A stretch of DNA of 14,345 nt from an uncultured Gemmatimonadota bacterium (GTDB lineage: Bacteria; Gemmatimonadota; Gemmatimonadetes; Gemmatimonadales; GWC2-71-9): assembly GCA_946887295.1 (NCBI GenBank), contig CAMPKP010000083.1, positions 1 through 14,345 on the forward strand. Direction: 5' to 3'. The position numbers and the translations under genes are program-made. Shown one piece after another: positions 1 to 6,044 of this stretch (its first letter is position 1; each line of letters starts with the position of its first letter). The notes below the pieces were generated by a model. The model saw only the letters and a program-made list of their open reading frames with translations, was not told the DNA's origin and made no database searches.

Positions 1-570
1 GTCACCGTCTGGGGGTGGATGTCGCTCGTCGTTCGGACCGCCGGCGATCCGGCGGCGATGGTCCCGACGGTCGCCCGCGCGGTCCACGCCATCGAGCCCG
101 ACCTCCCGCTCGAGGGCGCGTCGTTCTACAATCGGGTCTACGACCTCCCGACATCGCTCCGGCAGTCGCTGGCGTACCGCCGGTTCATCACCGGCCTGCT
201 CGGCGCGTTCGCGCTGCCGGCGCTGCTGCTCGCGGCGCTCGGGATCTACGGGGTGGTGGCCTACCTGGTGGCTCAACGCGGGCGCGAGATCGGGATCCGC
301 ATGGCGCTCGGTGCGCAACGCCGCGATGTGCTCGCGCTGGTGCTGAAGGACGGGGCGCGGCTCGCGGCGATGGGCGTGCTGCTCGGAGCCGCGGGCGCGA
401 TCGCGACGACGCGGTGGCTCACATCCGAGCTGTACGAGACCAGCGCGACCGATCCTTTGACCTTCGTGCTGGCGGCGGTGGTGCTGGCCGGCATCGCCCT
501 GGTCGCCACGCTGCTCCCGGCACGCCGGGCGACGGCGATCGATCCGGCGCGGACGCTTCAGTCCGAATAG
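1..570 (+). CDS. ABC transporter permease, FtsX/MacB-like, C-terminal part
   Basis: The reading frame is open from the first base, so the gene starts upstream of the window; about 189 C-terminal residues are present. Near residues 60-82 there is a membrane helix rich in Leu and Ala, ending in ALGIYGVVAYLVAQRGREIG, the classic FtsX-like permease signature followed by the cytoplasmic IRMALGAQ stretch. Two more hydrophobic segments follow, and the tail LLPARRATAIDPARTLQSE is the usual C-terminus of MacB-type and ADOP (Acidobacterial duplicated) permeases. The stretch before the first helix is the end of a periplasmic MacB core domain. Such permeases work with a LolD/MacB-type ATPase in export or lipoprotein-related transport, but the substrate cannot be read from this fragment. 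The next gene is about 190 bp away and looks unrelated. Confidence 0.9.
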   Translation, partial: VTVWGWMSLVVRTAGDPAAMVPTVARAVHAIEPDLPLEGASFYNRVYDLPTSLRQSLAYRRFITGLLGAFALPALLLAALGIYGVVAYLVAQRGREIGIRMALGAQRRDVLALVLKDGARLAAMGVLLGAAGAIATTRWLTSELYETSATDPLTFVLAAVVLAGIALVATLLPARRATAIDPARTLQSE

Positions 571-763
571 GCGGACCGTACGTCAGGGGCGGAGGCGAGG
601 GCACGCATTGCGGAGCTGTCCGCGACCCGCCGGCCGCCGCGCGCTGATCGTGGCGGAGGACCGCGCCACCGGCGGCCAGGATGCCGGCCCGACGGTCGGC
701 CCTGGGACACCACCATCGTCTACCGGGTGCTGTCCGGCACCCGAGAAGCGAAAGAGGTATGAC

Positions 764-1144
764 ATGGTCGAGATCCTTCCGTCCCCCGACCACGTCGTCG
801 CGATCAAGATCTCCGGCACGCTGACGGCCACGGACTACGACCGAATCGTCGCCGAGGTGAGCGCGAAGCTCGCGCGGCACAAGCGCCTGGGCATCCTGGT
901 GGACATGGTGGACCTGGACGACTTCACCCTGGAGGCGGGATGGAAGGACCTGCGCTACAGCCTGAGCCTGCTGGGGGAGCTCGCGCGCTTTCCGCGTGAG
1001 GCGGTCATCTCCGACAAGCAGTGGGTCCGCGCGCTGGCGCGCATCGCCGGCCCCCTGGTCCCGCACGTCGAGATCCAGGTGTTCGGCCCGGGCGAGCGAG
1101 ACGCGGCCCTGGCCTGGGTGGCGGATCTGCCGCCCGCGCGGTAG
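764..1144 (+). CDS. SpoIIAA/STAS-like small protein
   Basis: A 126-residue soluble protein with no signal peptide or membrane helix. The order of elements resembles SpoIIAA-like (STAS-fold) proteins: a first strand pair (VVAIKISGTLTATDYDRI), a helix (VSAKLARHKR), a buried strand with acidic end (LGILVDMVDLDDF), a second helix region (GWKDLRYSLSLLGELARF), then a strand (REAVISDKQW) and a C-terminal Ala/Leu helix. I chose the ATG at 764 because AAAGAGG sits six bases upstream; the open frame extends further 5' but that part is low-complexity Arg/Pro/Gly. Family members are small, often stress-associated proteins of poorly known function. No anti-sigma factor partner is visible next door, so a partner-switching role is not supported here. 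Confidence 0.75.
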   Translation: MVEILPSPDHVVAIKISGTLTATDYDRIVAEVSAKLARHKRLGILVDMVDLDDFTLEAGWKDLRYSLSLLGELARFPREAVISDKQWVRALARIAGPLVPHVEIQVFGPGERDAALAWVADLPPAR

Positions 1145-1238
1145 ACCTACGACTTATCCAATGCGAGCGAGACACACCAGGTAACCGACGCCGGCGAAAG
1201 GCATGAAATCCTGCCTGGTGAGCAGGTCGTGGCAGGGG

Positions 1239-1877
1239 TCAAACCCCGACTTCGAAGCAGCAGCTCGCCCGATCGCCGCGCGCGCAGCACGACTGCACTT
1301 TCGCTCCCGTCACCTCCTCGATGAGACCGCCGACCACCTGGCATACCTCCGGTTGCTCGGCGACAGCGATTCCCAACGGACAACCGGCCCCCCGAATGAC
1401 GTATCCCGTGTCCTCGGAGAGCTCGTCTACCGTGGTAAGACCGCCAAGGCGGTTCAGGAGATCCGACGCTATCCCCACCCGGCGCCCCAGGTCCCCGGCG
1501 GGGATGCCGGCGGAAGCGGCCAGCCCCCGCCCAGCCTCACGAAACAGGCTGGTCAGTTCCTGCTTCCCCAGGCGCTCGCCAAGTGCTCCGACGAGGAAGG
1601 TGAGAAGCGGCAGGTAGGCCTTCGAGAACAGAGGCTCGACATCGGGCGAGAGTTGATAGATCGTCGCGGGCTTTCCGACTCTGGCCTCGTGGCGCACTCC
1701 CTTGGGGCGAACGAGGCCATCGCGCTCGAGCGTTGTGAGCTGAGCCCGGACCGCGTTGTCGGTCAGTCCGATCGCCTCCGCGACCTCGTCCGCCGTCATC
1801 TCCGATCGTCGAAGCAGGGTGACGATCTTCCCGCGCGTGGACTCGAAGAAACGATGTGCCTGTCTTGGACCTAGCAT
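1239..1877 (-). CDS. Winged-helix regulator with SufR-like cysteine-rich C-terminus
   Basis: A 212-residue ArsR/DeoR-type regulator (COG2345-like). Residues about 13-60 form the winged helix (RGKIVTLLRRSEMTADEVAE, then GLTDNAVRAQLTTLERDGLV). The C-terminal domain carries six cysteines: C166, C179, C197, C198, C206 and C207. The C-x12-C spacing of the first two equals the first spacing of cyanobacterial SufR, an Fe-S-sensing repressor; the rest differs, with two CC pairs. An Fe-S or other metal/redox sensor is therefore inferred, not shown. I chose the ATG at 1877: the frame stays open further upstream, but only through the AT-rich promoter region. The gene is divergent from folE-crp with 132 bp between starts, so it may control itself and that operon. 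A short hairpin (1235-1247) overlaps its stop codon. Confidence 0.8.
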   Translation of the reverse strand: MLGPRQAHRFFESTRGKIVTLLRRSEMTADEVAEAIGLTDNAVRAQLTTLERDGLVRPKGVRHEARVGKPATIYQLSPDVEPLFSKAYLPLLTFLVGALGERLGKQELTSLFREAGRGLAASAGIPAGDLGRRVGIASDLLNRLGGLTTVDELSEDTGYVIRGAGCPLGIAVAEQPEVCQVVGGLIEEVTGAKVQSCCARGDRASCCFEVGV

Positions 1878-1939
1878 AGGGTTGCCTGGTGATGAGCAAG
1901 GACGGGGTTCAGTGACGTGCCTTATAATACTAATAATAT

Positions 1940-1956
1940 ATTGACAAATTGGTAAT
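1940..1956. promoter_or_regulatory. Imperfect 17-bp dyad in divergent promoter region
   Basis: The sequence ATTGACAAATTGGTAAT reads nearly the same on both strands: ATT.. / ..AAT outer arms and a matching CAA/TTG core, with two mismatched pairs. It lies in an AT-rich island (about 1920-1970) in an otherwise GC-rich window and overlaps the -35 element of the folE promoter. It could be the operator of the divergent winged-helix regulator. This is a guess from position and symmetry. Confidence 0.3.
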
Positions 1957-1969
1957 GGATACACATATT
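1941..1969 (+). promoter_or_regulatory. Sigma70-type promoter for the folE-crp operon
   Basis: TTGACA at 1941-1946 matches the -35 consensus exactly. A 17-base spacer leads to CATATT at 1964-1969, four of six matches to TATAAT. The predicted transcript would start near 1976, about 34 bases before the folE ATG. The same AT-rich stretch (TATTAT on the minus strand at 1924-1929) may hold the promoter of the divergent regulator, but no well-spaced -35 was found for it. Confidence 0.5.
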
Positions 1970-2009
1970 GGCTTCACTCGAGGCTCTTCCAGAGAAAGGC
2001 TCACCGGTC

Positions 2010-2693
2010 ATGGACAGCCCAGCGACAAAGATCAGTGCGCCTTCGGCCGAGCCGGCCGAGCACCGCGGCCACGCCCTGGCGCCGCACCCCCTCCGCCTCA
2101 TGGAGGCCGGGAATGATCCGGGATCCAGTCGGGCGCGGAGCGAGGAGTTGCAGGCCCTGGTCCGCCGCCAGTTGGCGCTGCTGGGTGAGAATCCGGATCG
2201 CGAGGGGCTGCTCAAGACTCCGGAGCGTGTGGCGAAGTCGCTGCTCTGGCTGACTCGCGGAGGCACGGTCGACCTGGCCGAGGTGGTCGGTGACGCCGTC
2301 TTCGACGAGAAGCACGAGAGCATGGTGATGGTCCGCGACATCGAGCTCTACTCGATGTGCGAGCACCATCTCCTTCCTTTCTTCGGCAAGGCACACATCG
2401 GGTACATCCCTGCCGGCAAGGTCATCGGCCTTTCCAAGCTGCCACGCATCGTCGAGGTGTTCGCGCGCCGGCTTCAGGTCCAGGAGCGCCTCACCGAGCA
2501 GATCGCCGAAGCGGTCGAGGCCGTGCTTCGGCCCCGGGGCGTAGGCGTGGTGATCGAGGCAGTCCATCTCTGCATGATGATGCGGGGGGTCGAGAAGCAG
2601 AACTCCAAGACGATCACCAGCGCGTTGCGGGGGCAATTCCGCGACTGTCCCATGACGCGGGACGAGTTTCTCCGGCTCGCGCACCGGACCTGA
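2010..2693 (+). CDS. folE: GTP cyclohydrolase I (type IA)
   Basis: Converts GTP to 7,8-dihydroneopterin triphosphate, the first step to tetrahydrofolate and related pterins; cytosolic homodecamer in known members. The 227-residue protein has an N-terminal extension of about 40 variable residues, then the complete fold. The zinc site is intact: C117 and H120 in [20 protein letters not shown], and C188 in HLCMMMRG, matching E. coli Cys110, His113 and Cys181, with H119 matching the catalytic His112. [20 protein letters not shown] and the [12 protein letters not shown] end are also typical. I chose the ATG at 2010 (GAGAAAGG at 1992-1999); an upstream in-frame TTG would fall inside the -10 element. 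It is followed after 15 bases by a Crp-family gene, so the two are probably co-transcribed, which is unusual for folE. Confidence 0.95.
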   Translation: MDSPATKISAPSAEPAEHRGHALAPHPLRLMEAGNDPGSSRARSEELQALVRRQLALLGENPDREGLLKTPERVAKSLLWLTRGGTVDLAEVVGDAVFDEKHESMVMVRDIELYSMCEHHLLPFFGKAHIGYIPAGKVIGLSKLPRIVEVFARRLQVQERLTEQIAEAVEAVLRPRGVGVVIEAVHLCMMMRGVEKQNSKTITSALRGQFRDCPMTRDEFLRLAHRT

Positions 2694-2708
2694 TCGGTGG
2701 GGACCGGG

Positions 2709-3461
2709 ATGTTCACGAACAGGAGCCGAGCACGACCCCATCCCGAATCGGAGAGCCAGGTCCTGGTCGCGTCCCGGTTGGCCGACCACTCGGAGTGCAT
2801 GGTCCTCTCTCAGTCGTTCCGCGGGAAGCTCTGTGAGGACCTCGGCCGCAGACCGGCTCGCCACCTGGCGGCCGGAGAGTTCGTCTACCGGATGGGCGAT
2901 CCCGCGCGCAGCGTCTACCTCGTGCGGCGTGGGCTGGTCAAGACCGCCGTCGTGTCGCCGGGCGGCCAGGAGCTGACGCTACGGATCCATCGACCCGGCG
3001 ACGTCCTCGGCGAGCTGTGCCTCTGCTCCGGGGAACGGCGCGAGCACGCGGCTGCCGTCGAGCGGAGCGAGGTGGTCGCGATCACGCTCGAGATGCTGGT
3101 TGCGCGACTGCGGCAGGACCCGTTGGCCGCGTTGGACATGACCCGCGTCGCCTGCGAGCACCTCGCGGAAGCCTACGATCGACTTCGGAGCCTCTCGGCC
3201 GATCCCACGATGTACCGGCTCGCGCGCACGTTGATGGATCTCGCAGCCGACCTCGGCGAATCCACGCTGGATGGGATGTTGGTCCTCCGCTACATCACCC
3301 AACAGGAGCTGGCGCATCTGATCGGAGCCCGCCGCGAGGTGGTCTCCAGCCTGCTCAACCGGCTCCGGGATCAGGGACTCATCCGCTACATCCGCCGCGG
3401 ACCCATCACGGTCGACCCCGACGCATTATCCGCCTTTCTGGAGTCGGTCGGTCATGAGTGA
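2709..3461 (+). CDS. Crp/Fnr-family transcriptional regulator
   Basis: A 250-residue regulator. Residues about 48-140 form the cyclic-nucleotide-binding-type beta barrel (AAGEFVYRMGDPARSVYLV, then HRPGDVLGELCLC); about 140-165 is the dimer helix; residues about 197-232 are a Crp-type helix-turn-helix (QQELAHLIGARREVVSSLLN) plus wing. In the phosphate-binding cassette GELCLCSGERREHAAAVE the Arg that contacts cAMP in E. coli CRP (ERSA) appears as His (EHAA), so cAMP binding is doubtful. Four cysteines (C30, C42, C104, C106) lie in the N-terminal half, plus C149, but they do not follow the FNR Fe-S spacing. Start ATG 2709 is preceded by GGTGGGGA; an ATG at 2799 is an alternative. It is the second gene of the folE operon. 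A Crp-like half-symmetric site lies just downstream, before the cytochrome gene. Confidence 0.88.
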   Translation: MFTNRSRARPHPESESQVLVASRLADHSECMVLSQSFRGKLCEDLGRRPARHLAAGEFVYRMGDPARSVYLVRRGLVKTAVVSPGGQELTLRIHRPGDVLGELCLCSGERREHAAAVERSEVVAITLEMLVARLRQDPLAALDMTRVACEHLAEAYDRLRSLSADPTMYRLARTLMDLAADLGESTLDGMLVLRYITQQELAHLIGARREVVSSLLNRLRDQGLIRYIRRGPITVDPDALSAFLESVGHE

Positions 3462-3470
3462 GGCATCGGA

Positions 3471-3486
3471 TGTTAGCTCGGTAACT
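3471..3486. promoter_or_regulatory. Candidate Crp-family operator before the cytochrome gene
   Basis: TGTTA-GCTCGG-TAACT is a dyad of 5-bp arms around six bases, four of five pairs matching. The 16-base layout equals the Crp consensus TGTGA-N6-TCACA with the fourth base changed symmetrically. It sits ten bases after the Crp-family stop codon and 79 bases before the di-heme cytochrome start, so the adjacent regulator is the natural candidate. One site in one window is weak evidence. Confidence 0.35.
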
Positions 3487-3565
3487 TACGACCGCTCCTC
3501 CGGGGCCTATGTTGGGCCGTGCGGTCCGAAGGTCGAGATCCAACGGCTTCAGGGAGGCTACCGCC

Positions 3566-4801
3566 ATGAGAGGAATTCTTGCCCCCGGCCCGCCGCGGCT
3601 GGCCGGTATCGCCGCAGCCGTGGGGTGCAGTGTGGTGGCGTTTATGGTCGCCTGCGGGGACGACGGGCCGAGCGGCCCGGAACCACCCGATCCCATCCTG
3701 GTGGAGGAGGGGAAGGAAATCTTCCGCTTCGATACCTACGGCGACGAGACGTTCTGGACCGATACGCTCCGGATGCACGAGGTCATTCAGGCGGCAGTGG
3801 ATCCGACCACGGCGCTCGGGGTGGGGCTCAAGGTGGATGCCGAAGCACTTCCGGCCGAAGTGGTGGCCGGGATCCAGAGCGGCGAGATCAGCCTGACCGA
3901 TCCGGCCACGACGGTGGCGCTCCTCAAGCTGAACGCCGTGGTCGGCCTGAAGGGCACCGTCGAGACCATCGACGGTCGCGATACCCTGGTCCGGGTCGGC
4001 ACCACCTGCGCCCTCTGCCACTCGACGGTGGACAACTCCTTCGCCCCAGGGATCGGGTCGCGGCTCGACGGCTGGCAGAACTCCGATCTCGACCCGGGCG
4101 CGATCATCGCGCTCTCACCGGCCCTGTCCGCCGAGCAGAAGGCCGTGTACAACTCGTGGGGTCCCGGCAGGTACGACCCTCGCTTCAACCGCGACGGGAT
4201 CAATGGGCCGGTCATGATCCCGCCGGCCTACGGCCTGCTGGGCGTGAACAGCATCATCTACACCGGCGACGGCCCCGACATCGCTTACTGGAATCTTTAC
4301 GTCGGCGTCACCCAGATGCACGGCCACGGCACTTTCATCGATCCACGGATCGGGGCCAATGTCCGGAACCCGCCCGACATGATCTCCTCCAAGCTCGCGG
4401 CGCTCCAGGACTACCAGCTCAGCCTCACGGCTCCGACTCCGCCGGCAGGCAGCTTCGACCCGGCCGCCGCGCAGCGCGGCCGGGTGGTGTTCGAGGGGCC
4501 GGCGCGCTGCGCCACCTGTCACCAGGGAACGCTGCTCACCGACGCGAACACCCGGCTCCACGACCCCTCCGAGGTGGTCAGCGAGCCGGAGCCGAATGGG
4601 GCGCCAAGCTACGCCTCCCGCAGCGCGACCAAGCAGTACCGCACGACGCCGCTCCGCGGACTCCTGCGGCATCCGCCGTACTTCCACAACGGGATCGCCG
4701 CGACCCTGGATGCGGTGGTGGAATTGTACGAGACCAAGCAGGGGCTCGCTCTCACCGCGCAACAGAAGGCCGATCTGGTGGAATACCTGAAGTCGCTCTG
4801 A
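3566..4801 (+). CDS. Di-heme c-type cytochrome lipoprotein, peroxidase/MauG-like
   Basis: A 411-residue exported protein. Residues 1-30 form a lipoprotein signal ending in the lipobox-like VAC with C30, so it is probably anchored on the outer side of a membrane. Two haem c sites are visible: CALCH at 148-152 and CATCH at 315-319. The C-terminal third (PLRGLLRHPPYFHNGIAATL, then VELYETKQGLALTAQQKADL) is the conserved end of bacterial di-haem cytochrome c peroxidases and MauG relatives, where PYFHNG is a hallmark. The N-terminal half (EGKEIFRFDTYGDETFWTDT) is less familiar, and a RoxA-like oxygenase or a pure electron carrier remain possible. Start ATG 3566 has AGGGAGG eight bases before it. 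It follows the Crp-family gene by about 100 bp, with a candidate operator between, and ends in a strong hairpin. Peroxide detoxification or periplasmic electron transfer is inferred. Confidence 0.85.
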   Translation: MRGILAPGPPRLAGIAAAVGCSVVAFMVACGDDGPSGPEPPDPILVEEGKEIFRFDTYGDETFWTDTLRMHEVIQAAVDPTTALGVGLKVDAEALPAEVVAGIQSGEISLTDPATTVALLKLNAVVGLKGTVETIDGRDTLVRVGTTCALCHSTVDNSFAPGIGSRLDGWQNSDLDPGAIIALSPALSAEQKAVYNSWGPGRYDPRFNRDGINGPVMIPPAYGLLGVNSIIYTGDGPDIAYWNLYVGVTQMHGHGTFIDPRIGANVRNPPDMISSKLAALQDYQLSLTAPTPPAGSFDPAAAQRGRVVFEGPARCATCHQGTLLTDANTRLHDPSEVVSEPEPNGAPSYASRSATKQYRTTPLRGLLRHPPYFHNGIAATLDAVVELYETKQGLALTAQQKADLVEYLKSL

Positions 4802-4823
4802 CGCCGGTCGCAGGAGCAATACC

Positions 4824-4861
4824 CGCCCGGGGCGAGGCCTACGGCCTCGCTCCGGGCGTTT
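4824..4861 (+). terminator. Strong hairpin terminator after the cytochrome gene
   Basis: The left arm CGCCCGGGGCGAGGCC (4824-4839) pairs with GGCCTCGCTCCGGGCG (4843-4858) over 16 positions with a single G-T wobble and a TAC loop. Only three T follow, so termination is probable but not the textbook T-rich form. It begins 22 bases after the stop codon. The near symmetry means it could act on either strand, though no minus-strand gene ends here. Confidence 0.7.
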
Positions 4862-4904
4862 GGCGTCCATGATCGCCCACATCCCACACTCAAGGAGCCA
4901 TGCC

Positions 4905-5504
4905 ATGACGTCCATCATCCCCACTCCTCGCATCGGGCCATTCTGGTGCGCGACTCTCCTCACCTGCCTCGCGGTCGCCGCCTGCGAGCCCAGGAAGGAG
5001 GAGCCACCAGCCGACCCAGCCGCCGCCGCTCCGGCCGCCGAGGCACGGGAGGCGCCGCCGCTCACCGATGCCGAGATCGCCCACATCGCGGTGACCGCCA
5101 ACGCCATCGACAGCGCGATGGGCGAGCTGGCGAAGACCAGGGCCCGGAGCTCGGCGGTGAAGGGCTTCGCGCAGACGATGGTGACCGATCACGGAGCAGT
5201 AAACCGGCAGGCCGTGCAGCTCGCGCAGCGGCTGAAGGTCACCCCCCAGGAGAACGACGTGAGCCGCCAGCTCCAGCAGGGCGCCGATGAGGCCCGCGCG
5301 AGTCTCGAGAGCAAGAGCGGAGCCGAGTTCGACCGGGGATACATGCAGCGCGAAGTGGAGTACCACCAGGCGGTGCTCGACGCGCTCGACCAGACCCTGA
5401 TCCCGAACGTCCAGAACGCGGAGCTCAAGGCCCTGCTCGAGGGAGTGCGCCCGGCATTCGTGGCGCATCTCGATCGGGCGAAGCAGATCCAGGGATCGCT
5501 GTGA
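4905..5504 (+). CDS. DUF4142 ferritin-like lipoprotein
   Basis: A 199-residue lipoprotein: the signal TCLAVAAC places the acylated Cys at residue 27, followed by a Pro/Ala-rich linker (about 30-65). Residues about 67-197 form a DUF4142 domain, a four-helix, ferritin-like bundle: LTDAEIAHIAVTANAIDSAM, ARSSAVKGFAQTMVTDHGAV, the third helix around FDRGYMQREVEYHQAVLDAL, and a final helix ending in AHLDRAKQIQGSL. The HG/H and E residues in helices 2 and 3 (TDHGAV, EYHQAV) are the conserved family positions. The biochemical role is unknown; DUF4142 genes often lie among envelope-stress genes. ATG 4905 has AAGGAG seven bases before it. Its stop overlaps the cupredoxin start (GTGA), which implies translational coupling. 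Confidence 0.85.
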   Translation: MTSIIPTPRIGPFWCATLLTCLAVAACEPRKEEPPADPAAAAPAAEAREAPPLTDAEIAHIAVTANAIDSAMGELAKTRARSSAVKGFAQTMVTDHGAVNRQAVQLAQRLKVTPQENDVSRQLQQGADEARASLESKSGAEFDRGYMQREVEYHQAVLDALDQTLIPNVQNAELKALLEGVRPAFVAHLDRAKQIQGSL

Positions 5505-5827
5505 AATTCATGATCGCCCGGCGGCTCGCCGCCGCCGGGGCGCTGGCTCTCGTGGCTGCGTGCGGCCGGCCGGCACCGCGCTCGCACACCGTGGAGATCC
5601 GCGGTTTCGCCTACCTGCCGGCGACGCTCGAAGTCACGGCGGGTGACACGGTCGTGTGGATCAACCGGGATGTCGTGCCGCACACCGCGACCCGGGACGG
5701 CGGGGGCTGGGATTCGGGAAGCATCGATGCGGGCCGGACGTGGCGCCTGGTCGCAGCGTCGGGAGCGAGCCAGCCGTACTACTGTGCGTTTCATCCCAAC
5801 ATGCGTGGCCGGCTCGCCGTGCGCTGA
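5501..5827 (+). CDS. Type I copper protein (plastocyanin/amicyanin-like) lipoprotein
   Basis: A 108-residue cupredoxin. Residues 1-21 form a lipoprotein signal (LALVAAC, acylated C21), so it is anchored to a membrane facing the periplasm. The copper ligands of a blue copper site are all present: H61 in VVPHTA, then C95, H98 and M101 in YYCAFHPNM. The rest follows the small cupredoxin barrel (VEIRGFAYLPATLEVTAGDT, VVWINRD). It would be a one-electron carrier, a possible partner for the di-haem cytochrome upstream. The GTG start overlaps the preceding DUF4142 stop in GTGA, with AGGGA five bases upstream; an ATG at 5510 is an alternative. The two genes thus form a coupled unit. A stem-loop at 5832-5854 follows the stop codon. 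Confidence 0.92.
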   Translation: MKFMIARRLAAAGALALVAACGRPAPRSHTVEIRGFAYLPATLEVTAGDTVVWINRDVVPHTATRDGGGWDSGSIDAGRTWRLVAASGASQPYYCAFHPNMRGRLAVR

Positions 5828-5831
5828 GGGG

Positions 5832-5854
5832 CGGAGGCGTGGAAGAGGCCTCCG
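5832..5854 (+). terminator. Stem-loop after the cupredoxin gene
   Basis: CGGAGGC (5832-5838) pairs perfectly with GCCTCCG (5848-5854) around a nine-base loop, four bases after the stop codon. No T-run follows, so it may be a transcript-end stabiliser or weak terminator rather than a full intrinsic terminator. Confidence 0.35.
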
Positions 5855-5873
5855 ACTGGTGTACATGAGGCCC

Positions 5874-5906
5874 GTTTCAAGCAGACTTCATGCTGTCTTC
5901 AGGCAG
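5874..5906 (+). promoter_or_regulatory. Three tandem 11-bp repeats upstream of dps (OmpR/PhoB-type box)
   Basis: Three back-to-back 11-mers: GTTTCAAGCAG, ACTTCATGCTG and TCTTCAGGCAG. Bases 3-6 (TTCA), 8-9 (GC) and 11 (G) are identical in all three. An exact 11-bp period of direct repeats is the known layout of PhoB/PhoP-type response-regulator sites, each unit binding one monomer on the same DNA face. It lies 46 bases after the cupredoxin stop and 139 bases before dps, so dps is the likely target. No response regulator gene is in the window. Confidence 0.5.
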
Positions 5907-5995
5907 AGGCCAGCATCTTGGGGTGACGCCCGGTCGAGACACGCGGCTCCGAGGAGCGGCGGCTGACCATCGAGGCGACGGCGGAGCTGCATGGG

Positions 5996-6019
5996 GATGA
6001 ACCGGATTCTCCGTTCATC
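5996..6019. promoter_or_regulatory. Perfect 7-bp inverted repeat in the dps leader
   Basis: GATGAAC (5996-6002) and GTTCATC (6013-6019) are exact inverted copies with ten bases between. The element ends 14 bases before the dps ribosome binding site. It could be a repressor operator or an RNA hairpin near the ribosome site; the sequence cannot tell these apart. Confidence 0.4.
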
Positions 6020-6044
6020 GGACGCTGACAACTGAGAGGTTCTC

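Noticed and set aside
561..576. Hairpin GTCCG-N6-CGGAC at the end of the permease gene
   Set aside because: Only five base pairs, overlaps the stop codon and has no T-run, so not supported as a terminator.
608..763. 5' extension of the SpoIIAA-like gene to an upstream start
   Set aside because: The added 52 residues are Arg/Pro/Gly-rich with no fold, and the ATG at 764 has an AAAGAGG ribosome site at good distance.
1175..1220. Inverted repeat CACCAGG ... CCTGGTG between convergent genes
   Set aside because: The arms are 7 bp with a 32-base gap and no T-run; plausible by chance in a GC-rich region.
1235..1247. Short hairpin GGGGT-CAA-ACCCC resembling a tRNA T-arm or a terminator
   Set aside because: No tRNA cloverleaf can be built around it, it overlaps the regulator's stop codon, and no T-run follows on either strand.
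1968..2009. TTG at 1968 as the folE start
   Set aside because: It overlaps the -10 element of the predicted promoter and has no ribosome binding site; the ATG at 2010 does.
3454..4872. A 1.4-kb open frame on the plus strand in another frame over the cytochrome gene
   Set aside because: Its product is low-complexity Arg/Gly/Pro with no domain, whereas the frame starting at 3566 has a lipoprotein signal, two CxxCH motifs and a good RBS.
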